64,000 nucleotides of DNA from Ruegeria marina. GTDB taxonomy: Bacteria > Pseudomonadota > Alphaproteobacteria > Rhodobacterales > Rhodobacteraceae. This document shows, one piece after another, positions 27,096 to 37,435 of this stretch. Under the pieces are notes generated by a model. It was not told where the DNA came from. It did not search any database and saw only the letters and a list, made by a program, of their open reading frames with translations. The stretch's first letter is position 1; each line of letters begins with the position of its first letter. Made by a program: the position numbers and the translations under genes. Location: assembly GCF_900101475.1 (NCBI RefSeq), contig NZ_FMZV01000003.1, positions 310,001-374,000 on the forward strand, given 5' to 3'.

Positions 27096-27680
27096 ATGCA
27101 CAAGCTGATGATGGGGCTGGCCAAAGTCATGGCCATTTTGGGCGGTATCGTGCTAAGCATGCTGATATTGCTGACCTGCGTGTCCATTCTGGGGCGCCTG
27201 TTGAATGGCCTGTTTCACAGCGAATTCATGACCGGGATCGCGCCGGAGTTTTCGCATTGGATGATCAACGCGGGTGTCGGCCCGGTGAACGGAGATTTCG
27301 AGCTGGTCGAGGCCGGTGTGGCCTTTGCCATCTTCTGTTTCCTGCCGTTCTGCCAGATCACCGCGGGGCATGCGTCTGTCGACATTCTGACCAACTCGCT
27401 CCCACAAGGGGTGAACCGGTTTCTACGCATGATCACCGAAACGGTGTTCGCCGCCGTTCTCATCCTGATCGCATGGAAACTGGGGGATGGCATGATCAGC
27501 AAACGCAGCTATGGCGAGACGACGCTGCTTCTGGAATTCCCGATATGGTGGGCCTATGCCCTGAGTTTTCTGGCTTCCGCTGCGGCGGCTGTGGTCGGGT
27601 GCTACATGGCAGGGGTTCGGATCATCGAATTCTTCACCGGACGTGTTCTTGTCTGGGAAGGCATGGAGTCAGGCCATTGA
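27096..27680 (+). CDS. TRAP transporter small membrane subunit (DctQ family)
   Basis: This 194-aa protein has four predicted membrane helices and the DctQ-type segment FLPFCQITAGHASVDILTN. ATG 27096 is chosen; upstream reading in frame is outside the family. Its stop TGA overlaps the probable TTG start of the large subunit. Together they form the sodium-driven membrane part of the transporter. Confidence 0.9.
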   Translation: MHKLMMGLAKVMAILGGIVLSMLILLTCVSILGRLLNGLFHSEFMTGIAPEFSHWMINAGVGPVNGDFELVEAGVAFAIFCFLPFCQITAGHASVDILTNSLPQGVNRFLRMITETVFAAVLILIAWKLGDGMISKRSYGETTLLLEFPIWWAYALSFLASAAAAVVGCYMAGVRIIEFFTGRVLVWEGMESGH

Positions 27681-29173
27681 CCGCACTTGAAATCGGGATC
27701 GCCTCGTTTCCCGCCTTGATGGTTCTGATCTTTCTGCGGGTTCCGATCGGGCTTGCCATGTTCCTGGTGGGCCTCGTTGGGCTGGTGCTGGTGACAGACG
27801 GGACCCAGGTCGCCTTTGCCCGCCTGAAGAACGAGACCTACACGACCTTTTCCAGCTATTCGCTGAGCATCGTGCCGATGTTCCTGCTGATGGGGCACTT
27901 CGCCACCCTCGGCGGAATGTCGAACGCGCTTTTCAAGGCGGCCGAAGGCTGGCTGGGCCATCGCAAGGGGGGCGTGGCCATGGCCGCCATCGGCGCCTGC
28001 GCGGGGTTCGGTGCGATCTGCGGTTCTTCGCTGGCCACCGCCGCCACAATGGGCCGCGTTGCCCTGCCGGAGCTGCGCCAATACGGTTATGCCGGTGGGT
28101 TCTCGACCGCCACACTGGCGGCCGGCGGTACGCTGGGCATCCTGATACCGCCTTCGGTGGTGCTGGTGATCTATGCCATCCTGACCGAGCAGAACATCGC
28201 CAAACTGTTCCTTGCGGCTTTCATCCCCGGCATCCTGGCCGCTGTCGGATACCTGATCGCCATCTCTATTTATGTCCGCCTCTATCCCGAAAGTGCGGGC
28301 ACCCGGCCGCGCGTTCCCTACGCCGAACGGTTCTCGGCTCTGGTTCAGGTATGGCCCGTCCTGCTGGTTTTCGGCCTTGTCGTCGGTGGTATCTACCTGG
28401 GCTGGTTCACACCGACCGAGGGCGCGGCGGTCGGTGCCTTTGGGACAGGGGTCATTGCCTGGTTGAATGGCGGGCTGACCCGCGCATCGCTGACGGAGAG
28501 TTTTCTGGTCACCGCGCGCTCGACCGCGATGATCTTTTTCATCGTTCTGGGGGCGGCGTTCTACAATGGTTTCCTGGCCCTGACCCAAGTGCCGCAGGAA
28601 CTGTCGAACTACGTGGTCAGCCAGGGCTACAGCCCCTGGACGGTGCTGGCGCTGATCCTCGTCTTCTACCTGATCTTCGGCTGCCTGATGGACAGCCTCA
28701 GCATGATCCTGCTGACGATCCCGATCTTCTTTCCGGTGATTTCGGCGATGGATTTCGATCTCGTTTCGCTGGCCGCGATGCAGGCCGATGCCGCGATGGA
28801 GGTGCTGAAGGCCGGCGTGCCTGACGGGATGAGCGCCGAGACCCTTGCCGGCATTCAGGACGCTATCGCCAGCGGCGCCGAACTGACCCGCGACCAGATG
28901 AAGGACCTGGGCATCCGCGTCACCCAAGGCATGGCCAACCGGATCGAGGCGGAACATGTGGCGATCTGGTTCGGCATTCTGGTGCTGATCGTGGTCGAGG
29001 TGGGGCTGATCACGCCGCCGGTGGGCATGAACCTGTTCATCATCAACGCGATGGACCGCACCACCCGCATGGTCGACACCTACAAGGCGGTTATGTTCTT
29101 CGTTGCGACGGACCTGATCCGCGTTGTCATTCTGGTCGCTTTCCCAGCGATCACGCTGTTTCTGCTGGGATAG
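27677..29173 (+). CDS. TRAP transporter large membrane subunit (DctM family)
   Basis: About 498 residues with 11-12 membrane helices. GFGAICGSSLATAATMGRVA and GGTLGILIPPS are DctM signatures. No ATG fits the expected N-terminus, so I start at TTG 27677, overlapping the dctQ stop (TTGA). The protein is longer than the usual 430 residues because about 65 residues (about 28755-28965) are inserted in the loop before IWFGILVLIVVEVGLITPPV; the insert is soluble and helical in character. Confidence 0.88.
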   Translation: MTALEIGIASFPALMVLIFLRVPIGLAMFLVGLVGLVLVTDGTQVAFARLKNETYTTFSSYSLSIVPMFLLMGHFATLGGMSNALFKAAEGWLGHRKGGVAMAAIGACAGFGAICGSSLATAATMGRVALPELRQYGYAGGFSTATLAAGGTLGILIPPSVVLVIYAILTEQNIAKLFLAAFIPGILAAVGYLIAISIYVRLYPESAGTRPRVPYAERFSALVQVWPVLLVFGLVVGGIYLGWFTPTEGAAVGAFGTGVIAWLNGGLTRASLTESFLVTARSTAMIFFIVLGAAFYNGFLALTQVPQELSNYVVSQGYSPWTVLALILVFYLIFGCLMDSLSMILLTIPIFFPVISAMDFDLVSLAAMQADAAMEVLKAGVPDGMSAETLAGIQDAIASGAELTRDQMKDLGIRVTQGMANRIEAEHVAIWFGILVLIVVEVGLITPPVGMNLFIINAMDRTTRMVDTYKAVMFFVATDLIRVVILVAFPAITLFLLG

Positions 29174-29242
29174 GCCTGCACGTTCCCAGCCCTGAAGTAC
29201 CGGCCCGGCCGTGCACCGGGACACGGGATGTGGGAGGAGAGG

Positions 29243-31030
29243 ATGAAGCATTATCTGGCGCATGATGTCCGGCGCGAGGATCGGCCCGATGGCGCGATCC
29301 TGTTGCGCTCAGCGCATGACCCGGTGCCGCCTGACCACAAGACCAGCGACTGGCTGCACCGATGGGCGGCACAAACACCCGACGCGGTGTTCCTGGCCGA
29401 ACGCAGCGGTGCAGGCTGGCGCGAACTGCGCTATGGCGAGGCGCTGGAACGTGTGCGCGCGCTGGCGGCCGGTCTGCTGGCGCGGGGTCATGGTCCAGGG
29501 GCTCGTATCCTGATCATCTCGGGCAACAGCGTTGATCACGGGGTGTTGGCGCTGGCCGCGCAATACGTCGGTCTGGTGCCGGTCCCGGTTGCCGAACAGT
29601 ATTCCCTGATCCCCGGCGCGCTCAAGCAGCTGAGCTATATCACAAGGCTGATCGACCCTGATCTGGTTTATGCCGAGGACGGCTCGCAGTTCGCCACCGC
29701 GCTTGCGATGGACGAGATGGCAGGCCGCCGGATCGTCGTCGGCCGCAATCCCGGCCCCGGCATGAGCCTGTTGCCCGATCTGGAGCGGGACCATGCCGAT
29801 GTCGAGGCGGCCGCCGCGGCGGTCGGCCCAGACACCGTGGCCAAGATCCTGATGACCTCGGGTTCGACCTCGAATCCCAAGGGCGTGCTGACGACCCAGG
29901 CCATGCTGTGTGCCAACCAGGCGCAATACACCCGTGCGCTGCCGTTCCTGTCCGAACGCCCGCCGCGTCTGGTGGACTGGCTGCCCTGGAACCATGTCTT
30001 CGGCGGATCGAACAATTTCAACCAGATGCTGGCCTTTGGGGGCGCGCTCTATATCGACGGTGGCAAACCCGCGCCTGCTCTGATCGGCAAGACCTTTGAG
30101 AACAATCGCCTGATGAATGGCACGATTGCCTACAACGTGCCGGTGGGCTTTGCCCAGTTGCGTGACGAGATGCGACGTGACCCCGAGTTGAAGCGGCATT
30201 TCTTTGCCGATCTCGACATGCTCTTTTATGCCGGTGCCTCGCTGCCCGCGGATGTCTGGCGCGACCTGAGCGACATGGCAGCCGAGGTGCGTGACACCCA
30301 GCCCCTGATCACCACCTGCTGGGGCATGACCGAGACCGCACCCGCCTGCATCTTTCAGCATGTACCGGCCAACCTTCCCGGCATCATCGGCGTTCCCCTG
30401 ACCGGCGTCACCGCCAAGCTGGCCCCGGCGGAGGGCGGCGGTCACGAGTTGCGGGTGAAGGGCCCCAATGTCTTCAAGGGCTATCTCGACAATCCAGAAA
30501 AGACCGCCGAAGCCTTCGACGAAGAAGGCTTCTTCTGCACCGGAGACAAGGTTTCACTGGTGGATGCCACGGATGCGAAAAAGGGCTTGAAGTTCGACGG
30601 GCGTATCGCCGAGGAATTCAAGCTGACCACAGGTATCTGGGTGCCCGCCTCCGATCTGCGGCTTGAGGTGCTGGCGGCTTTGGCGCCCTTGGCCTCCGAT
30701 GTAGTGCTGACCGGTGAGGGACGCAGCGAGGTCGGAGCGATGATCGTTCCCGCGCCGGCACTGGCGCAGATGCTTGAGGCACGGGGCGGCGTGTGCCTTC
30801 CCGGTGAACAGGCCGAAGAGATCGCAGGGCGGCTGTCGCATCTGAACGCAGGGCGCGGCAGTGCGACCTCAGTTGCCCGCGTCCTGATTCTCTCTGAACC
30901 ACCGTCGATGGCCGAGGGCGAAATTACAGCCAAGGGAAACCTGAATTTCCGAAAAATCCTGACGCGACGCGCCGATCTGGTGGCCCGCTTATACGATAGA
31001 TCAGACGAAACCATCATTTTTGTGCACTAA
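29243..31030 (+). CDS. AMP-dependent acyl-CoA ligase, feruloyl-CoA synthase-like
   Basis: This 595-aa ANL enzyme has the AMP-binding loop MTSGSTSNPKGV near residue 205, WGMTETAPACIF and a C-terminal lysine region GEITAKGNLNFRKI. Length and overall order are nearest to feruloyl-CoA synthases rather than benzoate-CoA ligases. ATG 29243 follows a strong GGGAGGAGAGG site; a start at 29228 is possible. It lies 69 bases after dctM and probably activates the acid imported by the TRAP system, perhaps a hydroxycinnamate or substituted benzoate. Confidence 0.82.
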   Translation: MKHYLAHDVRREDRPDGAILLRSAHDPVPPDHKTSDWLHRWAAQTPDAVFLAERSGAGWRELRYGEALERVRALAAGLLARGHGPGARILIISGNSVDHGVLALAAQYVGLVPVPVAEQYSLIPGALKQLSYITRLIDPDLVYAEDGSQFATALAMDEMAGRRIVVGRNPGPGMSLLPDLERDHADVEAAAAAVGPDTVAKILMTSGSTSNPKGVLTTQAMLCANQAQYTRALPFLSERPPRLVDWLPWNHVFGGSNNFNQMLAFGGALYIDGGKPAPALIGKTFENNRLMNGTIAYNVPVGFAQLRDEMRRDPELKRHFFADLDMLFYAGASLPADVWRDLSDMAAEVRDTQPLITTCWGMTETAPACIFQHVPANLPGIIGVPLTGVTAKLAPAEGGGHELRVKGPNVFKGYLDNPEKTAEAFDEEGFFCTGDKVSLVDATDAKKGLKFDGRIAEEFKLTTGIWVPASDLRLEVLAALAPLASDVVLTGEGRSEVGAMIVPAPALAQMLEARGGVCLPGEQAEEIAGRLSHLNAGRGSATSVARVLILSEPPSMAEGEITAKGNLNFRKILTRRADLVARLYDRSDETIIFVH

Positions 31031-31036
31031 GCTGCA
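31023..31036. promoter_or_regulatory. Putative BoxR operator 3 (benzoate-CoA ligase unit)
   Basis: TGCA-CTAAGC-TGCA is a perfect TGCA-N6-TGCA pair. It overlaps the last codons of the preceding ligase gene and lies 147 bases before the benzoate-CoA ligase ATG. Confidence 0.7.
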
Positions 31037-31055
31037 TAATTTCGGGAAACATCTG

Positions 31056-31069
31056 AGCATTATCTTGCA
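31056..31069. promoter_or_regulatory. Putative BoxR operator 4 (benzoate-CoA ligase unit)
   Basis: AGCA-TTATCT-TGCA lies 33 bases (about three helical turns) after operator 3 and 114 bases before the ligase ATG, which suggests a transcript leader of roughly 100 bases. Confidence 0.7.
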
Positions 31070-31183
31070 TAAATGACTTTTGAATGCATGATGACGGTCG
31101 CAGGGGAGAAGCGCGCGCGGGATCGGGGGAGGAGGACCCACACCCACGTGCCACCTCAGGCCAATCACCGGGAGGAGAACGGT

Positions 31184-32713
31184 ATGAGCGGAAACGCCGC
31201 GCATTACTTTGTGGATCGCCATGTCGACGAGGGACGGGCCGAGCGCCCTGCATTTCGCGAGGCGACCGGCGCCAAACGCCGGATAACCTATGGCGATCTC
31301 GCCGGGGTCAGCGGTCAGGTTGCCGGCGCCCTGGCCCGTGCCGGCGTTCCGCGAGAGGCAAGAGCGGCGATGCTGGTGCTGGATCAGGTCGAGTTTCCGG
31401 CCCTTTTCTGGGGTTGTCTCAAGGCTGGCGTCATTCCGGTGCCCCTGAACACCCTGCTGGCGACCTCGGTTTACGAAGTCATCCTGAACGACAGCCGGGC
31501 AAGCATCCTCTTCGTGTCCGAGGAACTCTGGCAAGCGGTGCAGCCTGCCGCCGAAGCCTCGCCGCACCTGCATCGGATCGTGGTGATCGGCACAGCGCCG
31601 GAGGGCACACAAAGCTACAAGGATTTCGTCGAAGGCGCCCGTGTCTTGCCTGCGGTCGAGACCTCGGCGGATGATGTTGCCTTCTGGCTCTATTCTTCAG
31701 GCTCGACCGGGCAGCCCAAGGGGGTCCGCCATGTGCATGGCAGTCTGAAGGCGACAGCGGACACATATGGCGCGCAGGTGCTGGGGATCGAACCGGACGA
31801 CGTGATCTTTTCCGCGGCCAAATTGTTTTTCGCCTACGGGCTGGGGAATGGCATGACATTCCCGATGTCAGTCGGGGCCGAAGCGATCCTGTTCAATGGA
31901 CGTCCGACGCCAGAGGGCATGAGGGACATTATCGCCTCCGAGAAACCCACAGTGTTTTGCGGGGTGCCGACGCTCTATGCCGCGATGATCGCAATGTTCG
32001 ACCGCGAGGGTGTACCCGATGTCCCCCTGCGCCGCTGTATCTCGGCTGGCGAGGCGCTGCCGGAAGAGATTGGGCGAGCCTGGTTTCGCCATTGGGGCAC
32101 CGACATTCTCGACGGGGTCGGATCGACCGAGATGCTGCATATCTTTCTTTCGAATGCACCAGGCGACGTGGTCTACGGAACCTCTGGCAGACCGGTGCCG
32201 GGATACGAGGTGCGGCTGGTGGACGAAAGCGGTACGGACGTCGGGCCGGGGGGCCTGGGCGAATTGCTTGTGCGCGGCGCCTCGGCCGCCGACGGCTATT
32301 GGAACAAGCGAGACAAGAGCCGCGCGACATTCGAGGGCGAATGGACCCGCACCGGCGACAAGTACGAACTGACGCCCGATGGCCGATATGTCTATTGCGG
32401 ACGCACCGACGACATGTTCAAGGTTTCCGGCATCTGGTTGTCGCCTTTCGAGGTGGAGCAGGCTCTTGTCGCGCATCCGGCGGTTCTCGAGGCGGCAGTT
32501 GTGGCGTCCCGCGACGCGGACGGGCTTGAGAAACCAAAGGCCTTCATCGTTCTCAAGCAGGAAAATCGCGACGGGCTGGCGGACGAGTTGCGGGATTTCG
32601 TCAAGGACAAGATCGGCAAGTGGAAATACCCACGCTGGATCGAGTTCGTCGAGGATCTGCCCAAGACTGCCACCGGCAAGATCCAGCGGTTCAAGTTGCG
32701 TGACGGGGCTTGA
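31184..32713 (+). CDS. badA: Benzoate-CoA ligase
   Basis: This 509-aa ANL enzyme activates benzoate to benzoyl-CoA. The AMP loop is YSSGSTGQPKGVRH near residue 170; KLFFAYGLGNGMTFPM is the aromatic-pocket segment typical of benzoate-CoA ligases; DGVGSTEMLHIFLSN and the C-terminal ATGKIQRFKLR lysine motif follow. ATG 31184 has a GGAGGAG site. It begins a three-gene unit with an alpha/beta hydrolase and a DUF309 protein, headed by two box-type operators. Confidence 0.95.
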   Translation: MSGNAAHYFVDRHVDEGRAERPAFREATGAKRRITYGDLAGVSGQVAGALARAGVPREARAAMLVLDQVEFPALFWGCLKAGVIPVPLNTLLATSVYEVILNDSRASILFVSEELWQAVQPAAEASPHLHRIVVIGTAPEGTQSYKDFVEGARVLPAVETSADDVAFWLYSSGSTGQPKGVRHVHGSLKATADTYGAQVLGIEPDDVIFSAAKLFFAYGLGNGMTFPMSVGAEAILFNGRPTPEGMRDIIASEKPTVFCGVPTLYAAMIAMFDREGVPDVPLRRCISAGEALPEEIGRAWFRHWGTDILDGVGSTEMLHIFLSNAPGDVVYGTSGRPVPGYEVRLVDESGTDVGPGGLGELLVRGASAADGYWNKRDKSRATFEGEWTRTGDKYELTPDGRYVYCGRTDDMFKVSGIWLSPFEVEQALVAHPAVLEAAVVASRDADGLEKPKAFIVLKQENRDGLADELRDFVKDKIGKWKYPRWIEFVEDLPKTATGKIQRFKLRDGA

Positions 32714-32716
32714 GAG

Positions 32717-33532
32717 ATGGAGTGGAGCAAAAATCCGACTGAACCCCTTCGCGTCAACGGCGTGGCGCTGGAATATTCCTGTCACGGACCCGCGCCATCC
32801 CAGACGCCGACCATTGTTCTGTTGCACGAAGGGCTCGGCTGCGTCGCGCTCTGGCGGGACTTTCCCGCGCGATTGGCCGAGCGGACTGGACTCGGTGTAT
32901 TGACCTATTCCCGCCAGGGCTATGGAAAATCCGACCCGATCCCCTTGCCCCGACCGCTCGACTACCAGTCCCGAGAGGCGCTGGAGGTCATCCCTCTGGT
33001 GCTGGATGCCGCAGGGATCGAGCGCGCCATTCTCTTTGGCCATTCGGATGGCGCGACCATGGCGGCCATTTATGCCGGCAGCACCGAAGATCGGCGCGTG
33101 CGCGGCCTGATCCTTGAGGCGCCTCATTTCTTCACCGAGCCGGGCGGGCTTGCCTCGATTGCAGCGGCGCGCGATGCCTATGAAAGTGGCGATCTGAAGG
33201 CCAAGATGGCCAAGTACCACCGCGATCCAGATGGCGCATTCAAGGGTTGGAACGATGCATGGCTGAGCCCGGGCTTCAAGGCGTGGAACGTCGCCGAGGT
33301 GATCGACTATATCCGCGTTCCGATCCTGGCCATCCAGGGACGAAGAGATCAGTACGGTACCATGGCGCAAATCGAAGAAATCGAAAACCGGGCCTATTGC
33401 CCGGTCGATACGCTGCTCCTCGATTGCCAACACGCACCGCACCAGGAATGCCCCGAACAGGTGCTGACAGAAGCGGCCGAATTTTGCGCCCGGTTGATCC
33501 GTATTGAAGCGGCCCAAGTCATTACCGCGTGA
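32717..33532 (+). CDS. Alpha/beta hydrolase of the benzoate unit
   Basis: This 271-aa protein has the oxyanion segment LLHEGLGCVALW, the nucleophile elbow GHSDGA near residue 110, a late acid (QGRRDQYG) and a catalytic histidine (CQHAPHQE). It starts 3 bases after the benzoate-CoA ligase stop, so co-expression is near certain. It may be a thioesterase or ester hydrolase that frees CoA or removes dead-end products; the substrate is unknown. Confidence 0.88.
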   Translation: MEWSKNPTEPLRVNGVALEYSCHGPAPSQTPTIVLLHEGLGCVALWRDFPARLAERTGLGVLTYSRQGYGKSDPIPLPRPLDYQSREALEVIPLVLDAAGIERAILFGHSDGATMAAIYAGSTEDRRVRGLILEAPHFFTEPGGLASIAAARDAYESGDLKAKMAKYHRDPDGAFKGWNDAWLSPGFKAWNVAEVIDYIRVPILAIQGRRDQYGTMAQIEEIENRAYCPVDTLLLDCQHAPHQECPEQVLTEAAEFCARLIRIEAAQVITA

Positions 33533-33535
33533 AAC

Positions 33536-33973
33536 ATGGGATGGACACCTGCATATCCCGCCTATGTTCCCGGTCAGACCCTGCGGCCCCCCGATGACGC
33601 CTATGCCGATTTGCGGGAAACGGTGAAACCCGGAATGACGCCCGAGGAACTCGCCGATTGCAGGGCGTGGACAGAGGGCTGGCGGCTCTTCGACGCAGAA
33701 TATTTCTGGGAAGCCCACGAGGTCTGGGAACCGATCTGGATGCAGCTGCCCCCCAATTCCGCTGCGCGCCACGTCTCGCAGGCCGCCATTCAATTGGCAA
33801 ATGCCGCGCTCAAGATCAGAATGGGACGTCCCGGCGCGGCACTGCGTCTGTGCAAGCTGGCGCGCGAACATGTCATCAGAACAAATGGACGGCAGGCCCT
33901 TGGGATGCACCCGACAAGCCTGCTGTCCCGCATCGAAAAGGTGGAAGAACGACTCAGGTTATGTGCATTATAG
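33536..33973 (+). CDS. DUF309 family protein
   Basis: This 145-aa helical protein has the DUF309 signature YFWEAHEVWEPIW near residue 57, followed by AAIQLANAALKIRMGRP. The family function is unknown to me. It starts 3 bases after the hydrolase stop and is the last gene of the benzoate-CoA ligase unit. The next box operator overlaps its final codons. Confidence 0.85.
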   Translation: MGWTPAYPAYVPGQTLRPPDDAYADLRETVKPGMTPEELADCRAWTEGWRLFDAEYFWEAHEVWEPIWMQLPPNSAARHVSQAAIQLANAALKIRMGRPGAALRLCKLAREHVIRTNGRQALGMHPTSLLSRIEKVEERLRLCAL

Positions 33974-33977
33974 TGCG
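33964..33977. promoter_or_regulatory. Putative BoxR operator 5 (boxCBA)
   Basis: TGCA-TTATAG-TGCG overlaps the end of the DUF309 gene, 153 bases before the boxC ATG. It is the most distant of three elements in this region. Confidence 0.55.
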
Positions 33978-34049
33978 TAAATTGCCAATAATCTGCACGA
34001 TATCCAGCCGATGAAGGGCCATATTGATGATGTTATTGGATATTTCTTG

Positions 34050-34063
34050 TGCACTATCTTGCC
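34050..34063. promoter_or_regulatory. Putative BoxR operator 6 (boxCBA)
   Basis: TGCA-CTATCT-TGCC lies 67 bases before the boxC ATG and 40 bases (about four turns) before operator 7. Confidence 0.6.
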
Positions 34064-34089
34064 ATTTTTCCCTTGCCAAACCACACGTG

Positions 34090-34103
34090 AGCACTAAACT
34101 GCA
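34090..34103. promoter_or_regulatory. Putative BoxR operator 7 (boxCBA)
   Basis: AGCA-CTAAAC-TGCA lies 27 bases before the boxC ATG and shares CTAA-C spacer bases with operator 3. Confidence 0.65.
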
Positions 34104-34130
34104 TCTCACCCACAAATTTCGGAGCCCGGA

Positions 34131-35792
34131 ATGACACAGCGCATCGACTTCCAGACCGACCCGTCCCGCTATCGCCACTGGCGGGTTGAGTACGAAGGCG
34201 AGATCGCCAATCTGTACATGGATGTGGACGAGCAGGGCGGACTGTTTCCCGGCTACGAGCTGAAGCTGAACTCCTACGACCTGGGCGTCGATATCGAACT
34301 GGCTGATATCGTGCAGCGGATGCGGTTCGAACATCCCGAGGTCAAGGTGGTGGTCATGCAATCGGCCAAGGACCGGGTATTCTGCGCGGGCGCCAACATT
34401 CGCATGCTGGGTGGGGCAAGCCATGCGCACAAGGTCAATTTCTGCAAGTTCACCAACGAGACCCGCAACACGTTCGAGGCCGCCGAGGCCGACAGCGACC
34501 AGAAATACATCGCCGCCGTCAAAGGGGCCTGCGCGGGGGGCGGTTACGAACTGGCGCTGGCCTGCAATTACATCATGCTGACCAACGACAGTTCTTCCTC
34601 GGTCGCGCTGCCCGAGGTGCCGTTGCTGGCGGTGCTGCCCGGCACGGGCGGGCTGACCCGGGTCACCGACAAGCGCAAGGTGCGCCGCGATCTGGCAGAT
34701 GTGTTCTGTTCGATCGAGGAAGGTGTGAAAGGCCAGCGCGCGGTCGACTGGCGCCTGGTGGACGAAATCGCTCCGAATTCGAAGTTCGACGAGGTTGTGC
34801 AGGAACGCGCGCGAGAGTTCGCCGCGGCCAGCAGCAAACCCTCCGGCCTGACCGGGATAGAACTTGCTCCTCTGGAACGCAGCTTTGCCGAAGATGGATC
34901 GGTCACCTACTCCACGGTCGAAGTGCTCATCGACAGGGAGGGAGGCCGGGCGACACTGACGATCACCGGCCCGTCCGATCCCGCCCCGTCTTCGGCCGCC
35001 GAATTGCAGGCGCAGGGCGCTCGGGCGTGGATCCTGCGGGCCGCGCGCGAGCTGGACGACGCCATCCTGCATCTGCGGCTCAACGAAAGACAGATCGGCA
35101 CCCTGGTGTTCAAGACCCAGGGCGACCCTCAAGCCGTACTGGCGCATGAGGCGCTGTTGCTGTCCAATCGCGACAACTGGCTGGCCAACGAGATCCTGCA
35201 CTACTGGAAGCGCGTTCTGAAACGGGTCGACATGACGTCGCGCAGTCTGGTTGCCATTGTCGAGCACGGATCCTGCTTTGCCGGTCCGCTGGCGGAACTG
35301 CTCTGGGCCGTGGACCGGTCCTACATGATGCTGGACGAGTTCGAAGGCGACAACCGCCCTCTGGCCACGGTGACGCTGAGCGAAGGTAATTTCGGCCCCT
35401 ACCCAATGAGTAACGACCTGACCCGTTTGCAGACCCGTTTCCTCGGAACGCCCGAAACGGTCGACGCGCTGCGCGATCATATCGGTGAACCGCTGGAGGC
35501 CGCCGAAGCCGAGGAACTGGGTCTCGTCACCTATGCCCATGACGATATCGACTGGGATGACGAGGTGCGCATCTTCCTGGAGGAACGCGCCAGCTTCTCA
35601 CCTGATGCGATGACGGGAATGGAGGCGAATCTGCGCTTTGCCGGCCCCGAGACAATGGAAACCCGCATTTTCGGCCGCCTGACCGCCTGGCAGAACTGGA
35701 TCTTCCAACGCCCCAACGCGGTGGGGCCGGACGGGGCCCTGCAACGCTATGGCTCCGGCGTGCGCGGCAACTACAACATGGAACGTGTGTGA
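34131..35792 (+). CDS. boxC: 2,3-epoxybenzoyl-CoA dihydrolase (BoxC)
   Basis: This 553-aa crotonase-family enzyme opens the 2,3-epoxybenzoyl-CoA ring by hydrolysis, giving 3,4-dehydroadipyl-CoA semialdehyde and formate. The N-terminal crotonase core shows VFCAGANIRML and ACAGGGYELALACNY (oxyanion hole) near residues 83 and 135; a second related region (NDLTRLQTRFLGTPETVDAL) follows. Length matches BoxC and is twice that of simple crotonases. It is the first gene of the boxC-boxB-small protein-boxA unit. Confidence 0.96.
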   Translation: MTQRIDFQTDPSRYRHWRVEYEGEIANLYMDVDEQGGLFPGYELKLNSYDLGVDIELADIVQRMRFEHPEVKVVVMQSAKDRVFCAGANIRMLGGASHAHKVNFCKFTNETRNTFEAAEADSDQKYIAAVKGACAGGGYELALACNYIMLTNDSSSSVALPEVPLLAVLPGTGGLTRVTDKRKVRRDLADVFCSIEEGVKGQRAVDWRLVDEIAPNSKFDEVVQERAREFAAASSKPSGLTGIELAPLERSFAEDGSVTYSTVEVLIDREGGRATLTITGPSDPAPSSAAELQAQGARAWILRAARELDDAILHLRLNERQIGTLVFKTQGDPQAVLAHEALLLSNRDNWLANEILHYWKRVLKRVDMTSRSLVAIVEHGSCFAGPLAELLWAVDRSYMMLDEFEGDNRPLATVTLSEGNFGPYPMSNDLTRLQTRFLGTPETVDALRDHIGEPLEAAEAEELGLVTYAHDDIDWDDEVRIFLEERASFSPDAMTGMEANLRFAGPETMETRIFGRLTAWQNWIFQRPNAVGPDGALQRYGSGVRGNYNMERV

Positions 35793-35800
35793 GGAGACGA

Positions 35801-35849
35801 CAGATTATTCGTCGAAGAATCTGTTGGAAAATCTTTGACCGATTTTTCC
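35801..35849 (+). promoter_or_regulatory. Two hairpins in the boxC-boxB gap
   Basis: 35801-35823 can fold into a 10-pair stem with one mismatch and a 3-base loop (CAGATTATTC against GAAGAATCTG). 35826-35849 forms a second stem (GGAAAATC against GATTTTTCC, one bulge). They fill most of the 73-base gap and end before the GAGGAGG ribosome site of boxB. They may set the boxC/boxB mRNA ratio. Confidence 0.4.
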
Positions 35850-35865
35850 CGCGAGGAGGAAAACA

Positions 35866-37317
<1,452 letters not shown>

Positions 37318-37334
37318 AGATGAACGAGGCCGGG

Positions 37335-37370
37335 TCCGCGGGCAGTAACATTTTGTGAAATGTCCGCGGA
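37335..37370 (+). promoter_or_regulatory. Bulged hairpin after boxB
   Basis: TCCGCGG (37335-37341) pairs with CCGCGGA (37364-37370), and inside it ACATTT pairs with AAATGT around TGTG, with a 6-base bulge on the left arm. It sits 18 bases after the boxB stop, before the 58-aa gene. No T tract follows, so stabilisation or processing is more likely than termination. Confidence 0.4.
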
Positions 37371-37435
37371 TTGACGGCAGGGGGCTTCTCCTGTTGGCTG
37401 GAACCGGCCTGATCGGAAATTGCGAGGACCCGACC

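Noticed and set aside
27602-29263. A 553-codon minus-strand frame opposite the TRAP large subunit
   Set aside because: Composition is that of a reverse-complemented membrane gene (His, Gln and Arg rich); no domain.
31868-33910. A 680-codon minus-strand frame opposite the ligase, hydrolase and DUF309 genes
   Set aside because: It spans three well-supported plus-strand genes and their junctions and has no recognisable motif.
33983-33997. A further TGCC/TGCA pair before boxC
   Set aside because: The two half-sites are separated by 7 bases and not 6, so it does not fit the element.
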